NCBI GenBank assembly: GCA_032622095.1
Contig: CP136069.1
Location: 17,105,273 to 17,169,272 of the forward strand
Length of the DNA: 64,000 bases
Direction of reading: 5' to 3'
From: Siphonodentalium dalli
Lineage: Eukaryota > Mollusca > Scaphopoda > Gadilida > Siphonodentaliidae
Positions within the stretch are counted from its first letter, which is position 1; every line of letters starts with the position of its first letter. Below are positions 43,890 through 56,059 of the stretch, piece by piece. The notes under the pieces were generated by a model. The model was not told the DNA's origin. It did no database searches and was given only the letters and a program-made list of their open reading frames with translations. The translations under genes were made by a program, and so were the position numbers.

Positions 43890-46510
43890 ATAGGACGTGT
43901 TCATATTATTATAAGTTAACCCTTTCTATACTAAAGCGTTATTGATGAGTAGTTATCCCATAGGAAATGTTCAGATGATCAGTTAACCCTCTCTATACTA
44001 AAGCATTATTGATGAGTAGTTATCCCATAGGACATGTTCAGATAATAAGTAAACCCTTTCTACACTAAAGCATCATTGATGAGTAGTTATCACATAGGAA
44101 ATGTTCAGATAATAAGTTTAACCCTTCTATACCAAAGCATTATTGATGAGTAGTTATCCCATAGGAAATGTTCAGATAATTAGTTTAACCCTTTCTATAC
44201 TAAAACACCATTGATGAGTAGTTATCCCATAGTAAATGTTCAGATAATAAGTTAACGCTCTCTACACTAAAGCATCATTAATGAGTAGTTATCACATAGG
44301 AAATGTTCAGATAATAAGTTTAACCCTTCTATACCAAAGCATTATTGATGAGTAATTATCACATAGGAATTGTTCAGATAATAAGTTTAACTCGTTCTAT
44401 ACTAAAGCATCATTGAAAACTATTTATCGCTCAGTAGCAGATAACAAGTTTAACCCTCTATACACTAAAGCATCACTGACGGGTAGATATCACATAGGAA
44501 ATGTTCAGACAATAAGTTAGCCCTATCTACACTAGAGCATCATTGACGAGTGTTTGTTACATAGGAAATGTTCAGACAATAAGTTAACCATATCTACACT
44601 AAATCATCATTGGCGAGTAGTTATCACATAGGAAATGTTTAGATAATAAGTTAAACATTCTACACTAAATCATCATCGACGGGTAGTTATCACATAGGAA
44701 ATGTTCGGACAATAAGTTTAACCCTCTCTACACTAAATCATCATCGACGGGTGGTTACATAGGACATGTTCGGACAATAAGTTAACCCTATCTACACTAA
44801 ATCATCATTGGCGAGTACTTATCACATAGGAAATGTTCAGCCAATAAGTTAACCCTCTCTACACTAAATGATCATTGACGAGTAGTTATCACATAGGAAA
44901 TGTTTAGGTAAAAAGTTAAACACTCTACACTAAATTATCATCGACGATAGTTATCACATAGGAAATGTTCGGACAATAAGTTTAACCCTCTCTACACTAA
45001 ATCATCATCGACGGGTGGTTACATAGGAAATGTTCGGACAATACGTTAACCCTCTCTACACTAAATCATCATTGACGGGTGGTTATCACATAGGAAATGT
45101 TCAGACAATACGTTAACCCTCTCTACACTAAATCATCATTGACGGGTGGTTACATAGGAAATGTTCGGACAATAAGTTAACCCTCTCTACACTAAATCAT
45201 CATCGACGGGTGGTTATCACATAGGAAATGTTCGGACAATAAGTTAACCCTCTCTACACTAAATCATCATTGACGGGTGGTTATCGCATAGGAAATGTTC
45301 GGACAATAAGTTTAACCCTCTCTACACTAAATCATCATTGACGAGTAGTTATCACATAGGAAATGTTCGGACAATAAGTTTAACCCTCTCTACACTAAAT
45401 CATCATTGACGGGTGGTTATCACATAGGAAATGTTCGGACAATACGTTAACCCTCTCTACACTAAAGCGTCATTGACGAGTAGTTATCACATGGGAAATG
45501 TTCAGCCAATAAGTTTAACCCTATCTATACTAAAACATCATTGACGAGTGGTTATCACATAGGAAATGTTCAGCCAATAAGTTAACACTACTTTTACTAA
45601 AGCATCATTGACTAGTAGTTATTCCATAGGAAATGTTCAGCCAATAAGTTAACACTATCTATACTAAAGCACCATTGACTAGTAGTTATTCCATAGGAAA
45701 TGTTCAGCCAAAAAGTTAACCCTATATATACTAAAGCATCATTGACGAGTGGTTATCACATAGGAAATGTTCAGCCAATAAGTTAACACTATTTTTATTA
45801 AAGCATCATGGACTAGTAGTTATTCCATAGGAAATGTTCACCCAATAAGTTAATATATAATACTATCTTTATTAAAGCACCATGGACTAGTAGTTATTCC
45901 ATAGGAAATGTTCAGCCAATAAGTTAATATATAATACTATCTTTACTAAAGCATCATGGACTAGTAGTTATTCCATAGGAAATGTTCAGCCAATAAGTTA
46001 ATATATAATACTATCGTTACTAAAGCATCATGGACTAGTAGTTATTCCATAGGAAATGTTCAGCCAATAAGTTAATATATAATACTATCTTTACTAAAGC
46101 ATCATGGACTAGTAGTTATTCCATAGGAAATGTTCAGCCAATAAGTTAATATATAATACTATCTTTACTAAAGCATCATGGACTAGTAGTTATTCCATAG
46201 GAAATGTTCAGCCAATAAGTTAATATATAATACTATTTTTACTAAAGCATCAGTGACTAGTAGTTATTCCATAGGAAATGTTCAGCCAATAAGTTAATAT
46301 ATAATACTATCTTTACTAAACGCCATGGACTAGTAGTTATTCCAAAGGAAATGTTCAGCCAATAAGTTAATATATAATACTATCTTTACTAAAGCATCAG
46401 TGACTAGTAGTTATTCCATAGGAAATGTTCAGCCAATAAGTTAATATATAATACTATCTTTACTAAAGCATCATGGACTAGTAGTTATTCCATAGGAAAT
46501 GTTTTCCTCA
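43890..46510 (+). repeat. 64-74-bp satellite, about 38 units, in three sub-blocks
   Basis: Unit core: CATAGGAAATGTTCAG or CGGACAATAAG, then TTAACCCTCTCTACACTAAA, TCATCATTGACGAGTAG and TTATCA. Early units (43.9-44.4 kb) read GATAATAAGTT with GATGAGTAG. Middle units (44.5-45.5 kb) read CGGACAATAAG with GACGGGTGG. Late units (45.6-46.5 kb) read CAGCCAATAAG with an extra ATATATAATA and are 74 bases long. The array is homogenised locally, so neighbours resemble each other most. Confidence 0.95.
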
Positions 46511-46587
46511 ATATATATAGCTCAGTATGTACTTTCATTTATCTTTCGTCTGACCATATTAGGCGGCCTGTTTTACAGTTTTTTTTA

Positions 46588-46930
46588 CCCTGTGCCAATG
46601 CATTCTCTTATATATGCGAGTCGACCATAGGTCGCCTCGCATATATAAGAGAATGCAGTGGCCTAACAATCCGTATTATTTTTTATAATTGTTAATAAAG
46701 TGTAAGAATTTTTTGTTTTTAATTTAAAATTGTTAAAGAATGACATTTTTTTTAGCATTACAAAATTCTTTCACAATTGTTTATTTTTTTTTACAGTTTA
46801 AGAAAAATATTCTTACATTCTTTAACAATTATAAAAAATAATATAAATTTGTTAGGCCAATGCATTCTCTTATATATGCGAGGCGACCTATGGTCGACTC
46901 GCATATATAAGAGAATGCATTGACACAGGG
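46588..46930. mobile_element. Double-hairpin MITE, 343 bp, symmetrical ends
   Basis: CCCTGTGCCAATGCATTCTC starts at 46588. The left hairpin has the centre GAGTCGACCATAGGTCGCCTC; the right hairpin (about 46855-46930) has the complementary centre and ends CACAGGG. Its AT-rich strip is longer than in the array copies. The flanks read TTTTTA before and TAAAAC after, so TA rather than TTAA borders this copy, and both outer segments are missing. Confidence 0.8.
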
Positions 46931-47555
46931 TAAAACACTTTAATGATATAATACCTATGAATCTCTACTACATATGGCTAACTCCGATGGAGAGCCCCAC
47001 ACAGATAGAAGGATCTATTACTGACTGTCGTCTGCTCGTGTCTGCGAGGGGCACCATACGGGTAACTCCCAATAATATAACATTCATCTATCTGTCGTCT
47101 GACTATATTACTTGTACATCCCCGTAAATCAATAATATAACATTCTGATGTACACTTTTTAACTGACAGGGAAAATCCAATAAATATAGAAAGACTATGT
47201 ATCATTGAATATGACATATGATAGGATATTGTGTATACCTCAACATTTCGGAGCTGTTATATACAGCAGACCAAACATATATGCGTCACTACATCGAGAA
47301 TATGTCCAACATTAATTGGAAATTTCATACAAAAGATAGCTTGACTTTGTTATCATAGTTTGGTTTTGCAATCAGTATAGTGGTATTATGGGTAGTTTGA
47401 AACCAGTATAGTGGTATTATGGGTAATTTGTTCTTTTGAACCAACATTCCTATTGTGGTAAAACAAAATGTTTGACTGTAGTGGCCATCAGTGTTGGCGG
47501 TGTTAGGCTGGGAATGTCAAACAATTGGAGACCTTGAGTTAGCAGTTTGAAACTA
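46931..47555. other. No gene recognised; small direct duplication
   Basis: CAGTATAGTGGTATTATGGG occurs twice 29 bases apart (about 47374 and 47403). Bases 46985-47070 resemble 18340-18420 (CACACAGATnGAAG and GTCGTCTGCT), suggesting an old dispersed repeat. Confidence 0.4.
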
Positions 47556-47559
47556 TAAC

Positions 47560-49290
47560 TCCACATATATGAGGATGTCACCTCCCCCAACGATAACTCC
47601 CAGGTGACCTCCATAAAACCAATGGAACTCCGCACATATGTGATTATCATCCCGAAACGATGACCCTCTAGTGACCTCACTGGAACCAATAAAAGATGAT
47701 ATTACTCCGAATATATGAGGATGTCACCACCCCAAAGATGTCTCACTATAGCAACCTCCCTGAAACACATGTACGTATGAGTGTGTCACCCCGCCCCAAT
47801 GACGATCCTTTATAGTTACCTTCATGAAAACAATGTAATGCTGCATATATGAGTGTGTCACAGCCCCCTCACACGGCGACCCTCTAGTCACCCTCATGAA
47901 GCGAATGTAACTGCGCATATATGAGTGTGTCAAGCCCACCCCTCCCACGGTGACCGTCCAGTCACCTTCCTGAAATCAATGTAACTCGACATACGAGTGT
48001 GTAATTCCCACCACGGCGACATCAGTCACGTCCCTAAAGGCAATTTAACTCCGTATATGAGTGTGTGATTCCTCCCCCACGACGACATCAGTCTCGTCCC
48101 TGAAGGAAATGTAACTCCGCATATGAGTGTGTGATTCCTCCCCCACGACGACATCAGTCACGTCCCTAAAGGCAATGTAACTCCGTATATGAGTGTGTGA
48201 TTCCTCCCCCACGACGACGTCAGTCTCGTCCCTGAAGGAAATGTAACTCCGCATATGAGTGTGTGATTCCTCCCCCACGACGACATCAGTCACGCCCCTG
48301 AAGGCAATGTAACTCCGATATGAGTTTTTCACCCCCCACGACGAATCTCTAGTCACCCCCATGAACCCAAATGTATCTCCGCATATATGGGTGTGTCGCC
48401 CCACCAAGACGACATTCTAGCAACCTCCTTGAAGTCATTGTAACTGGGTGTGTCCATCCCCTCCAATCCGACACTCTATATAGCCAACTCCTTGAAGCCA
48501 ATGTAACTCCGCATATATGAGTGTGTCACACACCCCGCGACGACCCTCTAGACACCTACTTGCAGTCAATGTAACTCCGCATATTTGGGTGTGTCCACCC
48601 TCTCCAAGACTACAGAATATAGCCAACTCATTGAAGTCAATGTAACTACGCACGGTCACAGCCCACGGATATCCTTTAGTCGCCTTCCTGAACCAAATGT
48701 ATATCCGATATATGAATGTGTCACTCCCGCACGACGATCCTTTAGTCACATCCCTGAGACCAACGTAACTCCGCATATATTAGTGTATCACACCCCACGA
48801 CGATCCTTTATAGTCACGGTCATGTAATTTTCCGCATATATGATTGTGTCACCCCCCCCAACGGCGACCGTCTAGCCACCTCCCTGAAGCCAATGTAACT
48901 CCGCATATATGATTGTGTCACCCCCCCCCCACGACGACCGTCTAGCAACCTCTCTGAAGCCAATGTAACTCCGCATATATGATTGTGTCCCCCCACGACG
49001 ACCATCTAGCCACCTCCCTGAAGCCAATGTAACTCCGCTATATATGATTGTGTCACCCCACGATGGCCCTCTGTTCACTATAGTCGTCTCCCTGTAAACA
49101 ATGTAACTCCGCATACGAGTGTGTCACCCCGCCCCCCCCCCCACAAGACGGCCCTATATTCCCCTTCCTGAAGCCAATGTAACTCCGCATACATTGTATG
49201 ATTGTGTCATAAGCCCACCCCAGCGGCCAACGACGAAACTCTGGGCAGCTCACCCACCCCACCCACCCGCTGAAGTCAATGCAACTTCGC
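47560..49290 (-). repeat. ~66-bp minisatellite, about 25 units
   Basis: The plus-strand unit reads AATGTAACTCCGCATATATG, then AGTGTGTCACCCCCCC, then ACGACGACCCTCTAGTCAC and CTCCCTGAAGCC. Several neighbours are exactly 66 bases apart (48111, 48177, 48243), which keeps minus-strand frames open. The resulting 22-residue repeats (for example FRDVTDVVVGEESHTH) are most likely not real protein, since other units are 62-70 bases and break the frame. Confidence 0.9.
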
Positions 49291-50329
49291 ATACATTTGA
49301 AATACATTTTCTTCCTATTTTGCTTCACAAGAGGAAAATCAAATCATAATGTATATATTATTATATTAAAGATATGAAATGGTATAATGTGAACGCAAAT
49401 CCATCGTATTAAAATAAAATGAGAGCGCGACAATTAGACATGCGCACACCGCCCGGCATAACTCCACATTCTCTGTCGATATTCTCGATAATGAGACCAA
49501 GTGTTTACGAACTGTTCAGAGAGAAACGTTAGATGCTATCGGTATAACTGGGATCGGATTACTGGTACAGCGATATCGTTGATAATTTATTGTAAACTAT
49601 CCCAAACTACGTAAACAACACAGGGGGCGTATGTATCAGAACCACAGAACTCTTGAACTTTGTGGTTCGTGAATAAATTCTTCAGAGAAACCCAACCATT
49701 AAAGGTAAGTTTATATTTTAAATAGACTTGGCTTAAATACACCCCACATAACATATACGTGATTTGACAGAATGAATCAAATTGGTGGATAACTATACGA
49801 CATATCAATCTACTGGTTGTATATACTCTCAACATGCCTTGCAAAACGTCATAACAATTGTCTATATATGGTTTAATTTGTTCATAAACGCTCTTTATTG
49901 TTTCCATATCAGGAATACACTAACAAGAAACGCCCTCTATTTTTCCGTGCTGAAGAAACGATCGAGACCCGGATTTTATAAATTTTATTACCCGACTAAG
50001 CCATTCGATTAAGGTATTCGAGTAAGAAATTCAAGTAAGCCATTCTGTGCCATATATAAAGGCTGTATAAAAATGTTAAACATATTCCACGACATATTGT
50101 GATTCCATGGATACCGGGGTGTAACAAATTAGGAGGTGCACACATTTTGGGCTCAAACCAACACGGGGCTTTATTGACCCCCCCCCCACGAACTGTTTAC
50201 AGGGACATGACTAGATAGTCTACTTTGGTGTGTCCAACTTGGCATTTCTAAATACACCCCTCCTCTTGAACCGGGCCCAAATTCCCGAGTATTCCCGCCT
50301 GGGTTAATTGGGTTGAAATTTTACAACTG
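49291..50329. other. No gene recognised; inverted trace of the 40-bp satellite
   Basis: At about 49885-49950, AACGCTCTTTATTGTTTCCA followed by TATCAGGAATACACTAAC is the reverse complement of the GAGCGTT satellite further right. Nothing else recognised. Confidence 0.4.
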
Positions 50330-50950
50330 GTAGACTTTAAAGTTTCCAATTTTCAAGCTGACATGGTGAGTGATGCAACCCTAATATTTGAAATTTTCAA
50401 ACGGATGGCCAATTCAGTCCATGCAACATTTTGACAGCGAGTTAGACAATAAGCAACTGTTTGTCTAAAGTCAACAAGTTCCCCTCTTTATATAGTATAC
50501 AGTATACTGGTTGGAGAATCAAAATGTGAGAACAATGCCAATTTATTTTCTATGTGAAATACCAAAGTGATACGTTGAGGATTAAAATATCTGCACATGG
50601 CCCAATTGGGAGGGGGTCAGACACCAACTAACAGTTTCCTATATTTAAAAAAAATCGCGTTAACATTCGAGACAATTTGGATTGTTATAAAGACACTTGA
50701 ATATTTTAAATCTCATCTCATACTCGACAATGCCATTTATGCACGGGTTGTCGTTGAGAAAGCAAGCACAACTTAAATTAAAATCACAATTAATACCAGA
50801 CGCGCCACGTTAACAAACGCATTTATATAAAATTATATCAATATATATATATGCAATTTATTAAATTGGGTCGCCCAATTTTAATTTTGATTTTGTTTAA
50901 TTTAACTTTTTTTCTAGCTCGCTTTCTTAACGAAAGCCCCAGCAAGCTAA
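50330..50950 (+). repeat. Segment paralogous to 56060-56645, left of the big insertion
   Basis: Shared tracts include TTTTCAAACGGATGG-CAATT, CAGTCCATGCAACA, GACAGCGAGTTAGAC, TACCAGACGCGCCACGTTAA and CTCGCTTTCTTAACGAAAGC. It is the left half of a duplicated region whose right half resumes at 53559. Confidence 0.85.
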
Positions 50951-53555
50951 CCTTTGGAACAAACGTCGCACTACCGACGAATCTAATTCAATTAGAATTA
51001 GACTCGAGTTTAATTCATAATTCGGATGTTGAAACAAACGTCGCATTTAATTCAAGACGAATATAAGTGATTTCTTAAAATGGCATAAAGCGTTCATATG
51101 CGTTTTCGTCAAAACGGCTAAAATAAGAAGTTTTATATCAATTCTAAAACGTAAAATTTAGTGAGAAAATGTGGCGTTTGACTTCCAAGCGACGAAATTA
51201 ATGTTACTATTCTGAGGAGTGGAAATTATTGGTTTTATATCGCTATTTCGTAGGTATTTGATACATATTTTAGGTCGGACATGATTCTTTAGGTGGTATT
51301 TTGCTTTGAACTTGTCTGAACGAAATCAGGTCCAGTTTATTTTTATACGAAATCGTTGTACCGTTTTAACAATTTATAGCAAGTTGAGGTCAAAGCGCTA
51401 TTTCACTATATATTGCGTCAGTATGCCTATCTAAAACCATGTGGTAAAATAACCATGGCGGACAGGGACGTACGGCTATAGGGTCTCGGTTGGGGGGGGG
51501 GGGCTAATAAATTTGCGTAATTAAATTTGCACCCCATTGGCTGTTCCTTCACACGCATGGATAATAGCCTATTCTGGATGGATCAGTAGACTTGTGATCA
51601 TGCACTGGGCGGACCATGGTTCTGCCAGTAGAAGGAAAATCAGAGATCTGAACCTGAAAATCCGATCACAGTTTGGCACAGCGGGGGAAAACTTTGAACA
51701 TGAAAACCGCAAAAACCTATATAGCATTAGACTGGCCTCAAGTGCTGACAATTTCCAAACCTGACACCCCCACGAAGGTTCGAAAATTTCCAACAGATGA
51801 CCATTTAAGTTCATAATTTTGAACAGAAGCATAGGAAAATAAGTAGCAGTTTTTTGGCTAACCACGGGGGTCATGAGGGACCAGGACACAGGCCATTTAA
51901 GTCAAAATGTTGGACCAAAGGTAGGAAAATATGCAAATGTTGGTCTAAAAACAACAAATTCCCCAATAATTCATGCTGGAAAATCAAATTACAAGAACAA
52001 TTTCAACCCATCGTTGATGTTAAATTTGCACACGTCCATGCACAGTATAGCGTGTATATCCAAACAGAATAAATATTTATTTAGTGCGTTACCCTTGGAA
52101 CAAACGTCGCGCTACCGACGAATCGAATTCAATTATTTGAAATAGATTCGTCGGTAGTGCGACGTTTGTTGCAAATAAATGCGAGTAGACGCACTATACC
52201 GACGAAGAATGCGTGTGGTCAACACGAATTTAATTGCTGATGCGTCTGAGATCCGTGTTTGAAACAAACGTCGCATCACAGTCGACTCGAATTTAATTCG
52301 GAGACATGCAAACGAGCTGCATAATGATATGCTAATGAGGGAATTCCAATTGAAACTGGAAAACACGAACGAGCATGACGTAATTTGGTGCTATTTGAAT
52401 TCGAGTCGACGAAAGTGCGATGTTTGTTTCAAATTAAATGCGAGTAGACGCACTAAATAATATTGGATATACATGCTATACTGTGCATGGACGTGTGCAA
52501 ATTTAACATCAACGATGGGTTGAAATTGTTCTTGTAATTTGATTTTCCAGCAATGAATTATTGCATATTTTCCTACTTTTGGTCAAACATTTTGACTGAA
52601 ATGGCCTGTGTCCTGGTCCCTCATGACCCCCGTGGCCAGCCAAAAAAACTGCTAATTATTTTCCTGTGCTTCTGTTCCAAATAATGAACTTAAATGGTCA
52701 TCAGTGGGAATTTTTCCAACCTTCGTGGGGGTGTCAGGTTGGAAATTGTCAGCACTTGGAAAGCTTGGGGCCAGTCTAATGCTATATAGGTTTTTGCGGT
52801 TTTCATGTTCAAAGTTTTCTCCCGCTGTGCCAAATTATGATCGGATTTTCAGGTTCAGATCTCTGATTTTTCTTCTACTGGCAGAACCATGGTCCGCCCA
52901 GTGCATGATCACAAGTCTACTGATCCATTCAGAATAGGCTACTATCCAGGCATGTGAAGGAACAGCCAAGGGGTGCAATTTGAATTACGCAAATGTATTA
53001 GCCCCCCCCACCCAACCGAGACCCTATAGCCGTACGTCCCTGCACGCCATGGTTATTTTACCACGTAGTTTTAGATAGGCATACTGACGCAATATATAGT
53101 GATATAGCGCGTTGACCTCAACTTGCTATTAAATTGTTAAAACGGTACAACGTTTTCGTATAAAAATAAACTGGACCTGATTTCTTTCAGACAAGTTCAA
53201 AGCAAAATACCACCTAAAGAATCATGTCCGACCTAAAATATGTATCAAATACCCACGAAATAGCGATATAAAACCAATAATTTCCACTCCTCAGAATAGT
53301 AACATTAATTTCGTCGCTTGGAAGTCAAAGCCACATTTTCTCACTAAATTTTATGTTTTAGAATTGATATAAAACTTCCGATTTTAGCCGTTTTGACGAA
53401 AACCCTTATGAACGCTTTATGCCATTTTCAGAAATCATTTAAATTCGTCTTGAATTAACTGCGACGTTTGTTTCAACAGACGAATTATGAATTAAACACT
53501 CGAGTCTAATTCTAATTGAATTAGATTCGACGGTAGTGCGACGTTGTTCCAAGGG
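50951..53555. mobile_element. 2.6-kb palindromic (foldback) insertion with TAA duplication
   Basis: The insert begins CCTTTGGAACAAACGTCGCA (50951) and ends ACGTTGTTCCAAGGG (53555), with TAA before (50948-50950) and after (53556-53558). The arms 50951 to about 52080 and about 52440 to 53555 are inverted copies along their whole length, for example GACTTCCAAGCGACGAAATT (about 51180) against AATTTCGTCGCTTGGAAGTC (about 53309). The centre holds another terminus-like string (CCCTTGGAACAAACGTCGC from 52092) and short GTCGCAC/GTGCGAC palindromes. Paralogues at about 56630 and 57483 read straight through as GCTAGCTAAGGCAAA, which shows the empty site. No transposase recognised. Confidence 0.9.
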
Positions 53556-53558
53556 TAA

Positions 53559-53930
53559 GGCAAAACAAAAATAGTTGTGTTTCTGGGTTTTTTTTTATAG
53601 CGCCCCTCTTAAATCCTTTATGCTGAAAATGAGTCATATATTTGTCAGTCTATTTCTGGCACGGTGAACTTAGAAAGCGTTCTTTGTTAGTCTATTACTG
53701 GTATGGCGAACATAAAGAGCGTTGGTGTCAGTATATTTACTTATATGGTGAACACAAAGAGCGTTCGTGTCAGCCTATTGCTAGTATGGTGAACATAAAG
53801 AGCGTGTTTGTGTCAATCTATTACCGTACGGTGAACACAAAGAGCGTCCGTGTTCAGTCTATGACTGGTCCGGTGAACATAAAGCGCGTTCGTTGTCAGT
53901 TACTATATTAATCGACAAACATCTATTAGT
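53559..53930 (+). repeat. Right half of the duplicated region and first block of the 40-bp satellite
   Basis: GGCAAAACAAAAATAGTTGT and AGCGCCCCTCTTAAATCC match 56645-56705. From about 53640 imperfect 40-base units of the type TCAGTCTATTnCTGGTATGG, CGAACATAAAGAGCGTTCGT follow. Confidence 0.85.
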
Positions 53931-54490
53931 GATACTGTGCCGATTGTACCGATACATATACAACTTGAAGCACTTCTATGCGGGTTGGATTTGTATATGC
54001 ATCGGAATATGAAATAACACGTGAATCACTTACTTGCGGATTATGGCGAAAATGAAGTGCATTCTTTGTCATTATATTCCTGGTATGGTGAAAAAAGAGC
54101 GTTATAAGTGTCCAGTATATTACTGATAGTACTGTTATTAATTGTAAAAAACCTATGTGGTCTGTCGTTTACTGATAAAACTCATGTATTCTTCAATATG
54201 AAACAATAAAGAGCGTTCGTGGACATTTTTTTCCTGATATAAATAAAGAACGTTCATCGATATATTCATTGTATGACGAGTATTTGTCTCATTTCTGGTA
54301 AGGCGAAAATACAGAGCGTTTCTGTCATTTCTGCGCGGTTACTTGAATACTACCAATACTTTTAAGTGACGTTGATAGGTGATGAGGGGGTCCGCACACA
54401 AATATAATCCCCACACATGGCTGAAAATACCGCCATATAATACCAGCCACCATATAATATACCATCAGAATTTTCCAATTTGATGCCGAA
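53931..54490 (+). repeat. Duplicated non-coding block (copies at 57.06 and 62.73 kb)
   Basis: TTGAAGCACTTCTATGCGG, TGAATCACTTACnTGCGGAT, GTGTCCAGTnTATTACTGAT and ATGACGAGTATTTGTCTCAT are shared with 57062-57410 and 62725-63345. This copy lacks the 59-bp hairpin found in the other two. Confidence 0.85.
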
Positions 54491-55800
54491 TAATGTAAAC
54501 ACATATCTTAGGGTGGATACACACATGCATCATTGATAGCATTAATCGCCTGCCCGCGATCGTTCCATTTCAACAGGCGAGACCGGTGAGTAGTTATAGG
54601 CCAAACTCAAACTAACTGTTATCAAGATATTTCAGGCCAGTCATAAACATGTCTTTTTTCACAGTTGCCGAAATGAATAAATCCTGTCTGATATATGTTG
54701 CTATTTTTCACGAGTTTTAGTTCATTTCGAAAAGTGGATTTGAGTCTGCCGATTTTATACTTGATTTGTTTCTCGTCATTTCTTGGAAACAGGGTCATCC
54801 AAAATAAAAATAAATGTGTAGACTTTTGAAGCTATTTTAGGACGATTGTGATACATGAGTGTTTAATGCCCCACATACTGACTCCCAATTTGATCTCGTC
54901 CAGCAGAACCCGAACGGCTTTCTGGCTCCACATTTTGGAAGTGCTATATTAATACACATGGCAATCAACTAACTCATACATGGTGAATTCCATGTTATAA
55001 AGTGATTTAGCCTAATCGGACAACGCCGAATCGAGTCAGGATAAGGATATTTGTTCCTCGACTATACATGGCCTCAGTTCAAATTTTAACAATCCGATAT
55101 GGCTATCTCATGCCTTGAATACAGGCATTGGAACATTAAGACAGACAATACCAGTTTGTTGAGATTGCTCGGATAATTTGAGGGCGAGCTCATGTGATAA
55201 CTTTCAATTGGGATTTCTTTGCATATGTCCATTACAGCGCCAAAAACATTAATGCAGGTACAACGTTGAAAGAAAAAAGAGTCACCCCCCCCCTTTTAAC
55301 CCAGAATTTACAGAGCAGTATATGTTTCTCAGGCCAAAGGATGAACAAGTTCCTAACTGTCACCATTTTAGCCTGTACAGGCTTGAATTATCACATTTTG
55401 GACTATAATCCATGATTGGGGGAGGGGGCTGGTTCTCGAATGTTTCGAATAACTAAGGGATTTAGTTGAATGTATCGGCCGGGATTATCTGGGCAAGAAT
55501 GTACAACATAATGTTTTACTTAAATATTCCATAGTTGTAAATTGTGTGTATATAACACAAGTGAGGAAAGGTGACGTAGTTGTGGACTCGTAGCTGGACA
55601 ACCCTTTTCCCGAATGAAGACACACATGCAGCAACACCACCTTCTGTATACCTTCAAATTTAAAGCTGTAATAATATGTTCATAATTATATGAATAGCAT
55701 CAATTGCTGCATATGAGATTAATCACCCGTAGCAAACAGGCACGGCAGATATGACTGTCAACTACAATATTTACATATCCGGAGTGGCTTCGTGGCTTCA
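54491..55800. other. No gene recognised
   Basis: AT-rich sequence lacking satellite units. The short ORF at 55194-55415 has no motif I recognise. Confidence 0.35.
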
Positions 55801-56059
55801 GGGGGGTAGGCCTCATGTTGCTGCATTTCATAATGCGTACATAAAGAGCGTTTGTTGCAAGCCGATTGGTGAAAATAAAGAGCACTTTGTTGTCATTCTA
55901 TTCTGGATGTGGCGATCATAAAGAGCGTTTTTTCCCATTTATGCGCGGACACTGGGAAACAGACAATACTTTTACATTACGTTGATATGTGCGAGGGGTC
56001 TGAATTTAATAAACCACACACACATTCCTGAAATATATGGCGCCCAATTTGGAGCCACC

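Noticed and set aside
48045-49114. 22-residue repeat protein on the minus strand (FRDVTDVVVGEESHTH units)
   Set aside because: The frame stays open only where units are exactly 66 bases and breaks elsewhere. No start context, splice sites or domain.
50951-53555. Harbinger-type assignment from the 3-bp TAA duplication
   Set aside because: Termini do not clearly match that superfamily and no transposase is visible. Left unassigned.
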